From assembly GCF_003751225.1 (NCBI RefSeq), contig NZ_RJKE01000001.1:3658001-3722000 (forward strand): DNA of 64,000 nucleotides, read 5' to 3'. Shown one piece after another: positions 16,361 to 25,199 of this stretch. The stretch's first letter is position 1, and each line of letters opens with the position of its first letter. Source of the stretch: Actinocorallia herbida. GTDB lineage: Bacteria > Actinomycetota > Actinomycetes > Streptosporangiales > Streptosporangiaceae. The notes below the pieces were generated by a model. That model saw nothing but the letters and a program-made list of their open reading frames with translations. It made no database searches and was not told the DNA's origin. Both the position numbers and the translations under genes were made by a program.

Positions 16361-17578
16361 CTATCGGACCGGCGGGTCCAGATTGTACAGCTCCGTGGCG
16401 GTGTGCTGGAGCACCTTGCCGATGGTCTCCTCGGGGAGGCCGGTGAGGGCGAGTTCCATGACGTCGCGGGGGCTGGGGGACTCCGACGCGGGGCCGGGGG
16501 AGAGGCTCGTGGCGTGCGGGAAGTCGGTCTCGAACATGAGGTTGTCGCCGAGCTGGTCGATGACCGAGCGGACGGACTGGCGCTCGAACCAGAACATGCC
16601 GTAGATCTGGCGCTTCATGTACTCGCTCGGCAGGAGGCGGTCGGGGTACTCCTTGTGGGCGCCGACGTTGAGCCACTGCCAGTCCATCGTCTCGGAGAAG
16701 AACGGCAGCCAGCCCGCGCCGTTCTCGACCGAGACGAACTTGAGGTCGGGGTAGCGGTGGCAGACGCCGCTGAGCACGACCTCGGCGATGTTCTGGGCGT
16801 TGCCGAGCAGGACCAGGGAGCTCTCCCGGGTGAAGTCGATCTTCTTGGACTGGTCGACGGCGCCCTTCAGATCCTCGTCCGAGGCCAGGAAGCCGACGTG
16901 GAAGTTCATCGACAGGCCCATCTCCTGGGCCTGGCCGAGCACGGGCTCCCAGTAGTCGTCCATGAGGCGGGGGAGGCCGACCTTGTCGTAGCGCGCCGCG
17001 AACAGGACGCCCTTGTGGCCCATCTCGTGCGCCCGGCGCATCTCCGCGACGGACTCGTCGATGTCCCAGAACGGCAGCATCATCATGGGGATGAGCCGGC
17101 TCGGGTCGGCCGAGGCGAACTCCGCGACCCAGTCGTTGTACGCCTGGACGCACAGGGTGGCGAGCTCGCGTGGCATCTGGTTGAGGAACCTGTGGCTGTG
17201 GAAGCCCACGATGTTCGGATAGAGCACCTGGTAGTGGACGCCCACCCGGTCGTTGTAGGCGAGGCGTTCCTTGGCGTCGATCGCGGCGGGCAGCGCCTCG
17301 GACAGCCGTTTGGGGTGCGAGGGCGGGAACTCGGCCCAGCCCGCCTGCGCGAACGCGCCGACGCCGTAGAGCTTGCGGTCGCCGATGTACCAGACGTCCT
17401 CCTGGCGGCGTTCGTGGAAGCGGACGTGCGGTACGAGGTCTCCCCACTTGGCGGTGGAGATCCGCGACGTCCACAGGTCGGCGGGCTCGATGATGTGGGA
17501 GTCGACGTCGGCCACCGCGTAGCGCTCGCACAGAGCGGTCTCACGGAGAGCGGTCGCCGCCGCGTCCTGGTCAGCCAT
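16361..17578 (-). CDS. Amidohydrolase (ACMSD/2-pyrone-dicarboxylate hydrolase-like superfamily)
   Basis: 405 aa. Start ATG at 17578; the open frame continues upstream but only as noise. Metal ligands of the amidohydrolase-2 fold are visible: D-S-H in VADVDSHIIEP near residue 28, His in MNFHVGF, and Asp in MFETDFPH. Such proteins decarboxylate or hydrolyse cyclic or aromatic acids. It is one of four in the window (with 23999, 33256, 52965), all with the same layout, which implies repeated use or divergent substrates in one catabolic programme. Operator site B (17603-17620) lies just upstream of its start. Confidence 0.88.
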   Translation of the reverse strand: MADQDAAATALRETALCERYAVADVDSHIIEPADLWTSRISTAKWGDLVPHVRFHERRQEDVWYIGDRKLYGVGAFAQAGWAEFPPSHPKRLSEALPAAIDAKERLAYNDRVGVHYQVLYPNIVGFHSHRFLNQMPRELATLCVQAYNDWVAEFASADPSRLIPMMMLPFWDIDESVAEMRRAHEMGHKGVLFAARYDKVGLPRLMDDYWEPVLGQAQEMGLSMNFHVGFLASDEDLKGAVDQSKKIDFTRESSLVLLGNAQNIAEVVLSGVCHRYPDLKFVSVENGAGWLPFFSETMDWQWLNVGAHKEYPDRLLPSEYMKRQIYGMFWFERQSVRSVIDQLGDNLMFETDFPHATSLSPGPASESPSPRDVMELALTGLPEETIGKVLQHTATELYNLDPPVR

Positions 17579-17602
17579 TGCGCGTGAACTCCTCCGCTTT
17601 GA

Positions 17603-17620
17603 GAGTGGGTACTCACTTAC
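17603..17620. promoter_or_regulatory. Regulon operator, site B
   Basis: GAGTGGGTACTCACTTAC; the reverse complement GTAAGTGAGTACCCACTC matches the shared motif. It is 25 nt upstream of the minus-strand amidohydrolase start and just past the stop of the SDR gene. Confidence 0.6.
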
Positions 17621-17652
17621 ATTAGGCGGGCGGGGCCTCGGCACGCAACCGC

Positions 17653-18495
17653 TCAATCGGTCGGCGCGGGAACGCCGCGGAGATGCGGCGCCATCATCAG
17701 CGGCGTCACGCTGAGCACGCCCGACTCCACGGGCAGCGTGACGCCGGTGATCCAGCGCGCTTCGTCGCCGGCCAGGAACGCCGCGGCGAAGGCGACGTCC
17801 CAGCCGTCGCCGGGGGTGCCGAGCAGGCCGGCCTCGCTGCGCATGGTGTTCATGAACTCCGCGCGCGACCCGGGAGTCGAAACCGACATCACCATCGGTG
17901 TCGTGATGTGGCCGGGGGCGACCGCGTTGACCCTGATGCCCTGGCGGCCGTGCGCGTAGGCCATGTCGACGGTCAGCGCGATCATGCCGCCCTTGGCCGC
18001 GGAATAGGCCGCGGTGCCGTCGCCGCGCAGCGCCGAGATCGACGCGACGTTGACGATCGAGCCCGACCCCTGCCCGGCCATCACCGGCACCGCGTACTTC
18101 GAGGCCAGGAACGCGGTGCGCAGGTTGATGTCCATCGCCCGGTCCCAGTCCTCCTCGGAGGTGTCGACGACGGTGCCGAGCGCGGCGCGGCCGATGTTGT
18201 TGACCAGGATGTCGACGGTCCCGTACCGCTCGACGGCGGTCGCGACCATCTCCTCGCAGTCGACGGCCCGCGTGACGTCGGCGGCGAACACCGAGGCCTC
18301 GCCGCCCTCCTTCTCGATGAGCCGCAGCGTGTCCTCGGCTCTCTCGGGATACAGGTCCACGAGCAGGACCCGTGCCCCTTCCCGGGCGAGGACGACGGCC
18401 GTGGCCTTCCCCGTCCCGATGCCGGGTCCGGGCGTCGAGCCCGCCCCCGTCACGATCGCGACTTTGCCTTCGACCCGTCCAGGACGCTCCACCAC
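17653..18495 (-). CDS. Short-chain dehydrogenase/reductase (SDR)
   Basis: 280 aa from GTG 18495 (AGGAG 7 nt upstream; a second GTG follows directly). Catalytic residues: Asn in NNIGRA, Ser in VASISALRG, Tyr-x3-Lys in YSAAKGG. The glycine-rich cofactor loop is enlarged, TGAGSTPGPGIGTGKA instead of the usual TGxxxGIG, an uncommon insertion that may affect NAD(P) choice. An acidic residue after the second strand (LVDLY) suggests NAD. It lies 35 bp downstream of the Ltp gene in a three-gene minus-strand operon and probably oxidises the hydroxyl group made or used there. Confidence 0.87.
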   Translation of the reverse strand: MVERPGRVEGKVAIVTGAGSTPGPGIGTGKATAVVLAREGARVLLVDLYPERAEDTLRLIEKEGGEASVFAADVTRAVDCEEMVATAVERYGTVDILVNNIGRAALGTVVDTSEEDWDRAMDINLRTAFLASKYAVPVMAGQGSGSIVNVASISALRGDGTAAYSAAKGGMIALTVDMAYAHGRQGIRVNAVAPGHITTPMVMSVSTPGSRAEFMNTMRSEAGLLGTPGDGWDVAFAAAFLAGDEARWITGVTLPVESGVLSVTPLMMAPHLRGVPAPTD

Positions 18496-18530
18496 TGTCG
18501 TTCTCCTTGTGTCGTGATACGAGATGTCTG

Positions 18531-19712
18531 CTACCAGCGGGCGAGCAGTGCCGCGCCCGCCTCGAACCCTCCGACGTTGCCGATCGCGGCGACCTCCGCG
18601 CCGCGTACCTGCCGGTCGCCCGCCTCGCCGCGGATCTGCCGCACGGCCTCGGCGGTGTGGCCGAACGCGGCGTGCAGGCGGCCGCCCGAGAGCTGGCCGC
18701 CCCAGGTGTTGAGCGGCAGTTCCCCGTCGAGCGAGATGCGCGCGCCGCCCTCGACGAACGCCGCGGCCTCGCCCACCCGGCAGAACCCCAGGGCCTCCAG
18801 CCACCAGACGACCTCGATGGTGAAGCCGTCGTAGAGCTGCGCCACGTCCACGTCACCGGGGGAGAGGTCGGTACGGGCCCACATCGCTCGCGCGGCCCCG
18901 TGCCCGACCCGGCCCATGTCCTCCCACTGCTCCCACGACGGCCTGCCCTCGACGACTCCGGCCGCCGCCTCGATCCGGACGGGAGACCGCAGGTCGGGCA
19001 CGGTCTCGGCGGCGGAGACGACGATCGCGGTGGCTCCGTCGGCGGGCACGTCGCAGTCGTAGAGGCACATCGGTGTGGAGATCATCCGGGAGCCGAGGTA
19101 GTCCTCGACGCTGAGCGGGCCGCGGTAGACGGCGTCGGGATTGAGCGCGGCATGGGCCCGCTGCGTCACCGGGATCCACGCGAGCTGTTCCCTGGTCGCC
19201 TTGTACTCGTGCATGTAACGCGCCGCGTAGGGGGCGACCTGGCAGACAGGCGAAAGCATCCCCACCGGGAGCAGCCATGCCAAGGGGCCTTCTGCGACGG
19301 GCTTGGTGGAGCCGTAAGCAGGGCGTCCGCCTGCGTTGCGCGCGGCGCTGCCCTCCTTGACCGTCCGCCATACGACGACGTGGCGGGCCTGCCCTGTGGC
19401 CACGGCCATCGCCGGTCCGTAGAACGGCAGCGCCATCCCCTCGTTGATGCCCTGCCGCCAGGTGGTCGTGATGCCGAGCGCGTCCTGGACCTCGTAGAGG
19501 TTGCCGTTGGCGTATCCGGGCAGGTTGGCGGCGCCGCCTCCCGGGAACATGGCGAGCCCGTCCACGTCGGCGACGGTCAGGCCCGCGTCCTCGACCGCCG
19601 CGAGGATCGCGTCAAGGGTGAGCTGGAACCCCGACCGGTCGAGGCGGCGGCCGATGGCGGACTGGCCGACGCCGGAGATGACGGCTCGGCGTTCGAAGAA
19701 GTCGGTGCCCAC
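18531..19712 (-). CDS. Thiolase-fold lipid-transfer-protein-like (Ltp/SCP-x type) protein, probable retro-aldolase subunit
   Basis: 393 aa from GTG 19712 (GGAGG 8 nt upstream). Thiolase fold of the SCP-x/Ltp branch: AVISGVGQSAIGRR at the start, TVADVDGLAMFPGG, DVDVAQLYDGFTIEVVWWLEALGF, and C-terminal GGQLSGGRLHAAFGH. The reactive thiolase cysteine is not seen at its usual place (the segment reads GNLYEVQDALG), as in Ltp2-type aldolases. The next gene upstream encodes a DUF35 protein, the known obligate partner of Ltp2 in steroid side-chain cleavage. Inference: a C-C bond-cleaving retro-aldolase acting on a hydroxyacyl-CoA. Confidence 0.82.
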   Translation of the reverse strand: MGTDFFERRAVISGVGQSAIGRRLDRSGFQLTLDAILAAVEDAGLTVADVDGLAMFPGGGAANLPGYANGNLYEVQDALGITTTWRQGINEGMALPFYGPAMAVATGQARHVVVWRTVKEGSAARNAGGRPAYGSTKPVAEGPLAWLLPVGMLSPVCQVAPYAARYMHEYKATREQLAWIPVTQRAHAALNPDAVYRGPLSVEDYLGSRMISTPMCLYDCDVPADGATAIVVSAAETVPDLRSPVRIEAAAGVVEGRPSWEQWEDMGRVGHGAARAMWARTDLSPGDVDVAQLYDGFTIEVVWWLEALGFCRVGEAAAFVEGGARISLDGELPLNTWGGQLSGGRLHAAFGHTAEAVRQIRGEAGDRQVRGAEVAAIGNVGGFEAGAALLARW

Positions 19713-19738
19713 GGGGGCCCTCCAAGGGGACGGGCCGC

Positions 19739-20149
19739 CTAGCGCGCGGCGACGAAGCTGGGGATGGCGAAGCCGCCGGGACCGGGTTCGAACCCGATCT
19801 CGACCTCCATGCCGATGGCGGCGTCCTCGGGCGGGCAGCCGCGCAGCCGCCCGGTCACGCGCACACCCGGCCGTCCCGGGAACTCCACCAGGACGACGGT
19901 GTAAGGCACCTCGAGATCCGGCATCCACCGCTGGTGGTTGACGGTGAGGCTGTAGACGACGCCCCGCCCGGTGACCTCGGCGAACCGGGTCGGCCTGGCG
20001 TGGCAGGACCGGCAGATCCCGCGCGGCGGGAACGACTCCGCACCGCACGCGGGACACTGCTCGACCAGCAGTCTGCCCTCCTTCGCGGCGGTCCAGAACG
20101 GCTCGGTCTCCTCGCTGACGGCCGGGGGGATCCCGACTGTGGCGTCCAC
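19739..20149 (-). CDS. DUF35 protein (zinc ribbon plus OB-fold), Ltp partner
   Basis: 136 aa from GTG 20149 with AAGGAG 8 nt upstream. N-terminal rubredoxin-like zinc ribbon with four cysteines, C-x2-C-x10-C-x2-C (CPACG to CRSCH), followed by an OB-fold (GRGVVYSLTVNH, VPYTVVLVEFP, VTGRLRGC). DUF35 proteins bind acyl-CoA and are needed for stability and activity of Ltp aldolases and some thiolases. First gene of the minus-strand operon with the Ltp (26 bp downstream) and SDR genes; operator site C lies upstream. Confidence 0.85.
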   Translation of the reverse strand: MDATVGIPPAVSEETEPFWTAAKEGRLLVEQCPACGAESFPPRGICRSCHARPTRFAEVTGRGVVYSLTVNHQRWMPDLEVPYTVVLVEFPGRPGVRVTGRLRGCPPEDAAIGMEVEIGFEPGPGGFAIPSFVAAR

Positions 20150-20213
20150 TCAGCAGTCTCCTTCCGAGGTGCTTCCGGGGGCGTTTTCGCCCGCCCCCAC
20201 TGTCTACATAAAA

Positions 20214-20233
20214 AAGTGAGCATTTGCTATCTT
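20214..20233. promoter_or_regulatory. Regulon operator, site C, with -10 element
   Basis: AAGTGAGCATTTGCTATCTT in the 128-bp gap between the divergent DUF35 and LLM genes. It ends in TATCTT, a good -10 for the plus-strand operon. It is preceded by an AT-rich run (TACATAAAAA). Confidence 0.6.
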
Positions 20234-20277
20234 CCGATCGAACGCCGTCCCTCCGGCGGTGTTCGAGGGGAGGAGCA

Positions 20278-21243
20278 GTGGCAGACGACCGCGTCGTCCT
20301 CGGGGCGGCGGCGATTCCCGAACCCGACCGCGACTGGCTGGCCGCCGTGGAGCGGCTGCCCATCGCGTCGGTCTGGCAGGGCGGGCATGTGCTGCCGCCG
20401 AGCGCCACCGGCGAGGCCATCACGAGGCTCGCCCTGATGACCGCCTGGACGGAACGGGTGAGAGTGGGCACGGCGGTGCTGATGCTGCCGCTCTACCACC
20501 CGGTCCTGGCGGCCAAGCAACTCGCCGACCTCGACAGCAGGTCCGGTGGCCGGGTCGTCGCGGGGGTGGGCATCGGCGGGGAGTTCCCGCAGGAGTTCGC
20601 CGCGATGGGCGTCCCGGTGAAGGAGCGCGGCGCGCGCGCCGACGAGGCGATCGACGTGCTGCGCAAGCTCTGGCGAGGCGGCCCGGTGAGTCACGGAGGC
20701 AGGTTCTTCGCCTTCGACGACGTCGACCTCCGCCCGGTCCGGCACGGTGCCGGCCCGGGGATGCGGCCGGGAGGCCCGCCCCTCGTGGTGTCCGGCCGGA
20801 AGGAGCCCGCGATGCGGCGGGCCGCGCGGCGCGGCGACGGGTGGATGCCCTATCTGGTGTCGCCCGAGGCCTATGCCAGGTCCGTTCAGACGATCAGGGA
20901 CGAGGCGGACGCCGTGGGCCGTGACCTCACGGGATTCGAGTGGACGGTCTACCTGTACTGCTCGGTGCGCGCCGACCGGGAGCGGGCCCGCGCGGACGTG
21001 GCGGGGTTCCTCGGGTCCGCGTACGGCGACAAGCCTCCGGAACTGCTCGATCGCATAGCCCCTTCCGGGACTCCCGAGGAGGTCGCCGCGCGCGTCCAGG
21101 CGTACGTGGACGCGGGGGCACGGCACATCGTGATCTCGCCCGCGGCCAAGGAGGACACCCTGGGGATCGTGCGGCTCGCCGCCGAGGAAGTGCTGCCGCG
21201 GCTGTCCGTCCCGGCCGCCGCCGTGCCCGGAGCGTCGGCGTGA
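20278..21243 (+). CDS. LLM-class (luciferase-like) flavin/F420-dependent oxidoreductase
   Basis: 321 aa from GTG 20278 with GGAGGAG 3-9 nt upstream. TIM-barrel luciferase-like pattern: VRVGTAVLMLPLYHPVLAAKQ, LDSRSGGRVVAGVGIGG, RADEAIDVLRKLW, and the C-terminal DAGARHIVISP. The family uses F420 or FMN to oxidise or reduce alcohols, ketones or other substrates. It heads a plus-strand operon with a fused CoA-transferase (4-bp overlap) and a SnoaL-like gene. Confidence 0.87.
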   Translation: MADDRVVLGAAAIPEPDRDWLAAVERLPIASVWQGGHVLPPSATGEAITRLALMTAWTERVRVGTAVLMLPLYHPVLAAKQLADLDSRSGGRVVAGVGIGGEFPQEFAAMGVPVKERGARADEAIDVLRKLWRGGPVSHGGRFFAFDDVDLRPVRHGAGPGMRPGGPPLVVSGRKEPAMRRAARRGDGWMPYLVSPEAYARSVQTIRDEADAVGRDLTGFEWTVYLYCSVRADRERARADVAGFLGSAYGDKPPELLDRIAPSGTPEEVAARVQAYVDAGARHIVISPAAKEDTLGIVRLAAEEVLPRLSVPAAAVPGASA

Positions 21244-23516
21244 GCGCGGCGCCCTGCGCGGGGCTGCGCGTCGTCGAACTCGCCGTCGGGGTGAGCGACC
21301 TCGGCCTCGGCCTCGCCGGGGGCGTGCCCGGCCTGCTGCTCGCCGATCTCGGCGCGGACGTCACCAGGATCGTCGGCGCCGTGCCCGTCCCGCTCGACGC
21401 GGACGTGCCATGGGGCCGTGCCTGGCACCGCGACAAGCGGATCGTCGCCACCGACGACCCGGGGACGGCCTTCGCGCTGCTGCGAGAGGCCGATGTCGCG
21501 CTCGTGTACGGGCCGGAGGAGGTGGTCGAACGGCGGGGACTCGGTTACCGCGACCTCGCGGAGGCCGATCCTTCCCTCGTGTACGCGCGGTGCCGTCCGA
21601 GCCGCACGGGCAAGGGCGAGACCGCCGACTACGGGTTGCTCGTGGAGGCGTCTGCCGGTCTCTGCACCCAGTTGGCCGGGCACCGCTCCGGCCCGGTGTT
21701 CGTCGACGTCAGGGCGTCCGGCGTCGGCACCGCCTCCCTGCTGAGCGTCTCGGTGCTCGGACTGCTGCGCCGCCGCGCGCTGACCGGCGAGGGCGGCTGG
21801 GCCGAGACCTCCCTGTACGACGGCATGCTCGCCACCCTCGGCTGCATGATCGGCCGTTCGCAGGCCGCGCCCCCCGAGGTCGAGTCCTACTGGGAGAAGG
21901 GCTCGACCTTCCCGAACTTCCTCTACCGCTGCGCCGACGGCGAACTGATCCAGGTCTGGTTCGGCGGCAAGGGCATGTACGCGTCCCTCCTCGACGTCCT
22001 GGGCGACGAGCCCAGCGAGGAGGGCTACTACACCGACCAGATGACCGGCCGTCTGGGCGTCCGCGCCCAGCGCTGGTCCTCCCTCTTCTCCCGCCGCCCG
22101 CGCGCGGAGTGGATCGAGGCCCTGCGCCGCGCGGGCGTGGCCTGTGAGCCGGTCCTCGCCCCCGGCGAGGTCCTGGCCGAACCGCACCTCGCCGAGATCG
22201 GCCTCGCCCTCACCCGCGATGAGGACGGCCACCGCTACGTCCTGCCGGGCTCACCGGTCTCGGTCTCTCCGCTCGCCGAAGCCATTTCGCCTCCGCCGAG
22301 TGCGGTCGAGGGCCCCGGCCTGCTCGCGGGACTGCGGGTCGCCGACTTCTCGGCCTTCGTGGCGGGGCCCCTCGCCGCCGAGGTGCTCGCCGATCTGGGG
22401 GCCGACGTCGTCAAGGTCGAGCCGCCCGGAGGCGAGGCGATGCGGGCCGCCGCCTACGCGGTCGCCGCCTGCCAGCGGGGGAAGCGGAGCGTGGCGCTCG
22501 ACATCGGGGCGGCCGAGGCCCGGCCCGCGGTCGAACGGCTGCTGGAGTGGGCCGACGTCGTCGTGCACAACTTCCGGGTGGGGGTCGCGGAGCGGCTCGG
22601 GATCGGCGCGGACACCGTCGCCCGGATCAACCCGGGCGCGGTCTACTGCCACGCGAGCGCTTTCGGCGACGTGGGACCGCGCGCCAGGTTCCCGGGCAAC
22701 GACGCGCTCATGCAGGCGGTCACCGGGTTCGAGACGGCGATCGGCGGGGCGGGCAACGACCCGATCGCGGCGACCTGGATCCCCGTGGACATGGCGGGCG
22801 GCTGGGTCGCGGCGGGCGGCATCCTGGCCGGGCTGGTCGGCCGCGCCGCCGACGGCAGGGGCCGCCGCGTCGTGACGAGCCTGCTCGGCGCGGGGATGCT
22901 CGCGCACAGCGGCGTCCACCTGCGCGACGGCGAGCTCGTGCTCGGTCCGTCCCTCGACGGGACGCAGACCGGATACGGGCCCGGCTACCGCATCTACGAG
23001 TGCGGCGACGGGGCGTGGCTGGCCGTCGTCGTCCCCGGCCCCGAGGTCTGGGCACGGCTCGGAGAGTCCGTCGGCGGACTGCCCTCCTACGCGCCGCTGC
23101 GCGGAGGAGCCTCCGACGAGGCGGCCCGTAAGGCGGAGGCGATCCTTGAAGCCGCGTTCGCGAGCGCGTCCGCCGCCGTGTGGACGGCCCGGCTGCGCGC
23201 CCTCGGCGTGCCCGCGGAACCGGTCGAATCCCTCGACCGGGACGGCTTCCGCGGCGCGATCCTCGACGATCCGGTGAACCGACAGACCGGACGTGCGGTG
23301 ACCTATCAGACGGCCGATTGGGGCGGATTCGAACAGATAGGTCCGCTCCTCCGCTACGGCCCCTCCGAGGCACCGCCCTCCGCCGCCGTCCGGCTGAGCC
23401 TTCCGCGCGTCGGCGAGCACACCGCCGAGGTCCTGGCCGAGATCGGCCTCCCCGAACCCGACATCACGGCACTGCTGACCGCCGGGACCGCCCGGCAACT
23501 CGAGGAGGACACGTGA
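21240..23516 (+). CDS. Fused double-domain class III CoA-transferase (CaiB/BaiF)
   Basis: 758 aa from GTG 21240, overlapping the LLM stop codon. Two CoA-transferase III units in one chain. The C-terminal unit (about 355-758) is canonical: GLRVADFSAFVAGPLAAEVLADLGADVVKVE and the catalytic-Asp motif PGNDALMQA with Asp488. The N-terminal unit (1-350) has a matching LLLADLGADVTRIV start, but at the catalytic position the motif reads ADYGLLVEA, with Gly132 where Asp is expected. It moves CoA between carboxylic acids. The fusion suggests an internal pseudo-dimer with one active site. Normal homologues are about 400 aa dimers. Confidence 0.85.
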   Translation: MSAAPCAGLRVVELAVGVSDLGLGLAGGVPGLLLADLGADVTRIVGAVPVPLDADVPWGRAWHRDKRIVATDDPGTAFALLREADVALVYGPEEVVERRGLGYRDLAEADPSLVYARCRPSRTGKGETADYGLLVEASAGLCTQLAGHRSGPVFVDVRASGVGTASLLSVSVLGLLRRRALTGEGGWAETSLYDGMLATLGCMIGRSQAAPPEVESYWEKGSTFPNFLYRCADGELIQVWFGGKGMYASLLDVLGDEPSEEGYYTDQMTGRLGVRAQRWSSLFSRRPRAEWIEALRRAGVACEPVLAPGEVLAEPHLAEIGLALTRDEDGHRYVLPGSPVSVSPLAEAISPPPSAVEGPGLLAGLRVADFSAFVAGPLAAEVLADLGADVVKVEPPGGEAMRAAAYAVAACQRGKRSVALDIGAAEARPAVERLLEWADVVVHNFRVGVAERLGIGADTVARINPGAVYCHASAFGDVGPRARFPGNDALMQAVTGFETAIGGAGNDPIAATWIPVDMAGGWVAAGGILAGLVGRAADGRGRRVVTSLLGAGMLAHSGVHLRDGELVLGPSLDGTQTGYGPGYRIYECGDGAWLAVVVPGPEVWARLGESVGGLPSYAPLRGGASDEAARKAEAILEAAFASASAAVWTARLRALGVPAEPVESLDRDGFRGAILDDPVNRQTGRAVTYQTADWGGFEQIGPLLRYGPSEAPPSAAVRLSLPRVGEHTAEVLAEIGLPEPDITALLTAGTARQLEEDT

Positions 23517-23911
23517 GCACAGAGGCGGCCGACGTGGTGGCCGAGATGGGGAAGCGCTTCACGGCCGGCGACGTCGAGGGGGCGTTCGCGCTGCTGCATC
23601 CGGAGTTCCGGATCGAGCAGCCCGCGTCCCTTCCGCACGGCGGTGTGCACCGGGGCCGGGAGGGGATGGCGGCGATGGGCGCGCTGTTCGCGCGGCACTG
23701 GGACCGGGACATCGCCGATCCCCGGGTGCTCGGATGCGGCCCGGAGCAGGCGGTCCAGGTGACCACCCAGACGTGGACGGCCAAGGAGACGGGCCGTGCC
23801 CGGACCGTCGACGTGGTCGAGCTGTTCACCGTCGAAGGGGGCCGCGTCCGGGAGATCCGGGTTTTCCAGCAGGACACCCACGCACTGCTGGGCACCCTCG
23901 GCGACGCCTGA
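23513..23911 (+). CDS. SnoaL-like / NTF2-fold protein
   Basis: 132 aa from GTG 23513, overlapping the previous stop (GTGA), with GAGGAGG upstream. The pattern (MGKRFTAGDVEGAFALLHPEF, GREGMAAMGALFARHW, VVELFTVEGGRVREIRVFQ) is that of the SnoaL-like NTF2 fold, which includes small isomerases, hydrolases and cyclases. Catalytic residues cannot be assigned. Its translational coupling to the CoA-transferase suggests action on the CoA ester or its free acid. Confidence 0.75.
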   Translation: MSTEAADVVAEMGKRFTAGDVEGAFALLHPEFRIEQPASLPHGGVHRGREGMAAMGALFARHWDRDIADPRVLGCGPEQAVQVTTQTWTAKETGRARTVDVVELFTVEGGRVREIRVFQQDTHALLGTLGDA

Positions 23912-23920
23912 TCATCCGGC

Positions 23921-23974
23921 TTGACAGCCTCCCGCGCGGCGGGGAGGATAAATAACTGGGCGTTCACTTACTTA
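23921..23974 (+). promoter_or_regulatory. Promoter with regulon operator, site D
   Basis: TTGACA at 23921-23926 and AGGATA about 18 bp later form a likely promoter. It is followed by the operator ACTGGGCGTTCACTTACTTA at 23955-23974, which keeps the TCACTTACTTA half of the shared motif. Upstream of the amidohydrolase-ADH-SDR operon. Confidence 0.6.
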
Positions 23975-23998
23975 CGCGGGTTCACTGGGAGCGCGGCG

Positions 23999-25195
23999 AT
24001 GGACTACCGACTGATCGACGCAGACGGCCACTACTACGAGCCCGACGACTGCTTCACCCGGCACATCGAGGCGAAGTACCGGGACGAGACGGTGCGGGTC
24101 GCACGCGGCACGGACGGGCTCGGCCGGATCTTCCTGCGCGACCGCCGCACCTTCATGAGCGTCATGCCGGGCGATCACGCCTCCGCGCCGGGCGCGCTGG
24201 CCGGGTTGTTCGCGGGAGAGGTGGCCGAAGGCTTCACCCACCGCGAGGTCATCAACGCCAAGGACCATCCGGAGTTCACCGAGCGCGGGGCCCGCCTCGC
24301 GCTCATGGATTCCCAGGGCGTCGAGGCGACGATCCTGCTGCCCACGATGGGCGTCGCCGTCGAGAACGACATGCGCGACGATGTCGCCCTCACCTATGCC
24401 AGCCTCCGCGCCTTCAACCGCTGGCTGGAGGACGACTGGGGCTACGGCGACGACGGCAGGATCTTCGCCGTCCCGATGCTCTCCCTCCTCGATCCCGGCG
24501 AGGCGATGCGGGAACTGCACAGGGTCCTGGCGGCCGGCGCCCGGCTCGTCCACCTCTGTCCGGGGCCGACCGGGGGCCGCTCACCCGCGGACCCGGTCTT
24601 CGACCCGTTCTGGGACACCGTCGCCGAGGCCGGCGTGCCCGTCGTCTTCCATGTCTCCAACAGCGGCTACCAGCACTTCTACGGGACGATGTGGGGGGAG
24701 GCCGCCGACAACCCCTCGCACCGGCAGTCGCCGCTGCAATGGGCGCTGTGCAACACCGAGCGACCGCTCGTCGACACCCTCACCGCGCTCGCCCTGCACA
24801 ATCTCTTCGGCAGGCACCCGAAGGTCAGGATCCTGTCGATCGAGAACGGGTCGAGCTGGCTGCGCGCCCTGTGCAAGACCGTCGACAAGGCCGCCGCGCT
24901 CGGCCGGCGCGGGCCCATGATCGGCGGATCGCTCCCCGACAGGCCGAGCCGGGATCTCACCGAACACCTGTGGGTCTGCCCGTTCCCCGAGGACGACGTG
25001 CACGACCTCCTTGAGGCGCTCGGCCCGGACCACGTCCTGTTCGGCTCGGACTATCCGCATCCCGAGGGGCTGCGGGAGCCACGCGACTACGTGCCGAGGC
25101 TCGAAGCGTGTCCGCCGGACGTCGCGCGGCGGGTGCTGCGCGGCAACACCGCGGGCCTGCTGGGGCTGCGCGACCGCGCCACGGCGGCGGGGTGA
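23999..25195 (+). CDS. Amidohydrolase (ACMSD-like superfamily)
   Basis: 398 aa from ATG 23999 (GGGAGCG upstream). Metal-binding segments: LIDADGHYYEP at the N-terminus (D-x-H), VVFHVSNSGYQHFYG in the middle, and FGSDYPHPEGL near the C-terminus with the catalytic Asp. Close in layout to the amidohydrolase at 52965 (both have FGSDYPHPEGL). First gene of an operon with an alcohol dehydrogenase 4 bp downstream and an SDR. Function: hydrolysis or decarboxylation of an unknown cyclic or branched acid. Confidence 0.88.
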   Translation: MDYRLIDADGHYYEPDDCFTRHIEAKYRDETVRVARGTDGLGRIFLRDRRTFMSVMPGDHASAPGALAGLFAGEVAEGFTHREVINAKDHPEFTERGARLALMDSQGVEATILLPTMGVAVENDMRDDVALTYASLRAFNRWLEDDWGYGDDGRIFAVPMLSLLDPGEAMRELHRVLAAGARLVHLCPGPTGGRSPADPVFDPFWDTVAEAGVPVVFHVSNSGYQHFYGTMWGEAADNPSHRQSPLQWALCNTERPLVDTLTALALHNLFGRHPKVRILSIENGSSWLRALCKTVDKAAALGRRGPMIGGSLPDRPSRDLTEHLWVCPFPEDDVHDLLEALGPDHVLFGSDYPHPEGLREPRDYVPRLEACPPDVARRVLRGNTAGLLGLRDRATAAG

Positions 25196-25199
25196 GGGC

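Noticed and set aside
16361-18856. Very long open frame (831 aa) covering amidohydrolase and the SDR region
   Set aside because: Only the part from 16361 to 17578 matches a protein family and has a proper start; the upstream part is an out-of-frame shadow of the SDR and Ltp genes.
18531-19712. Ordinary acetyl-CoA acetyltransferase
   Set aside because: No reactive thiolase cysteine at the expected position and a DUF35 partner gene next to it; the Ltp/SCP-x branch fits better.
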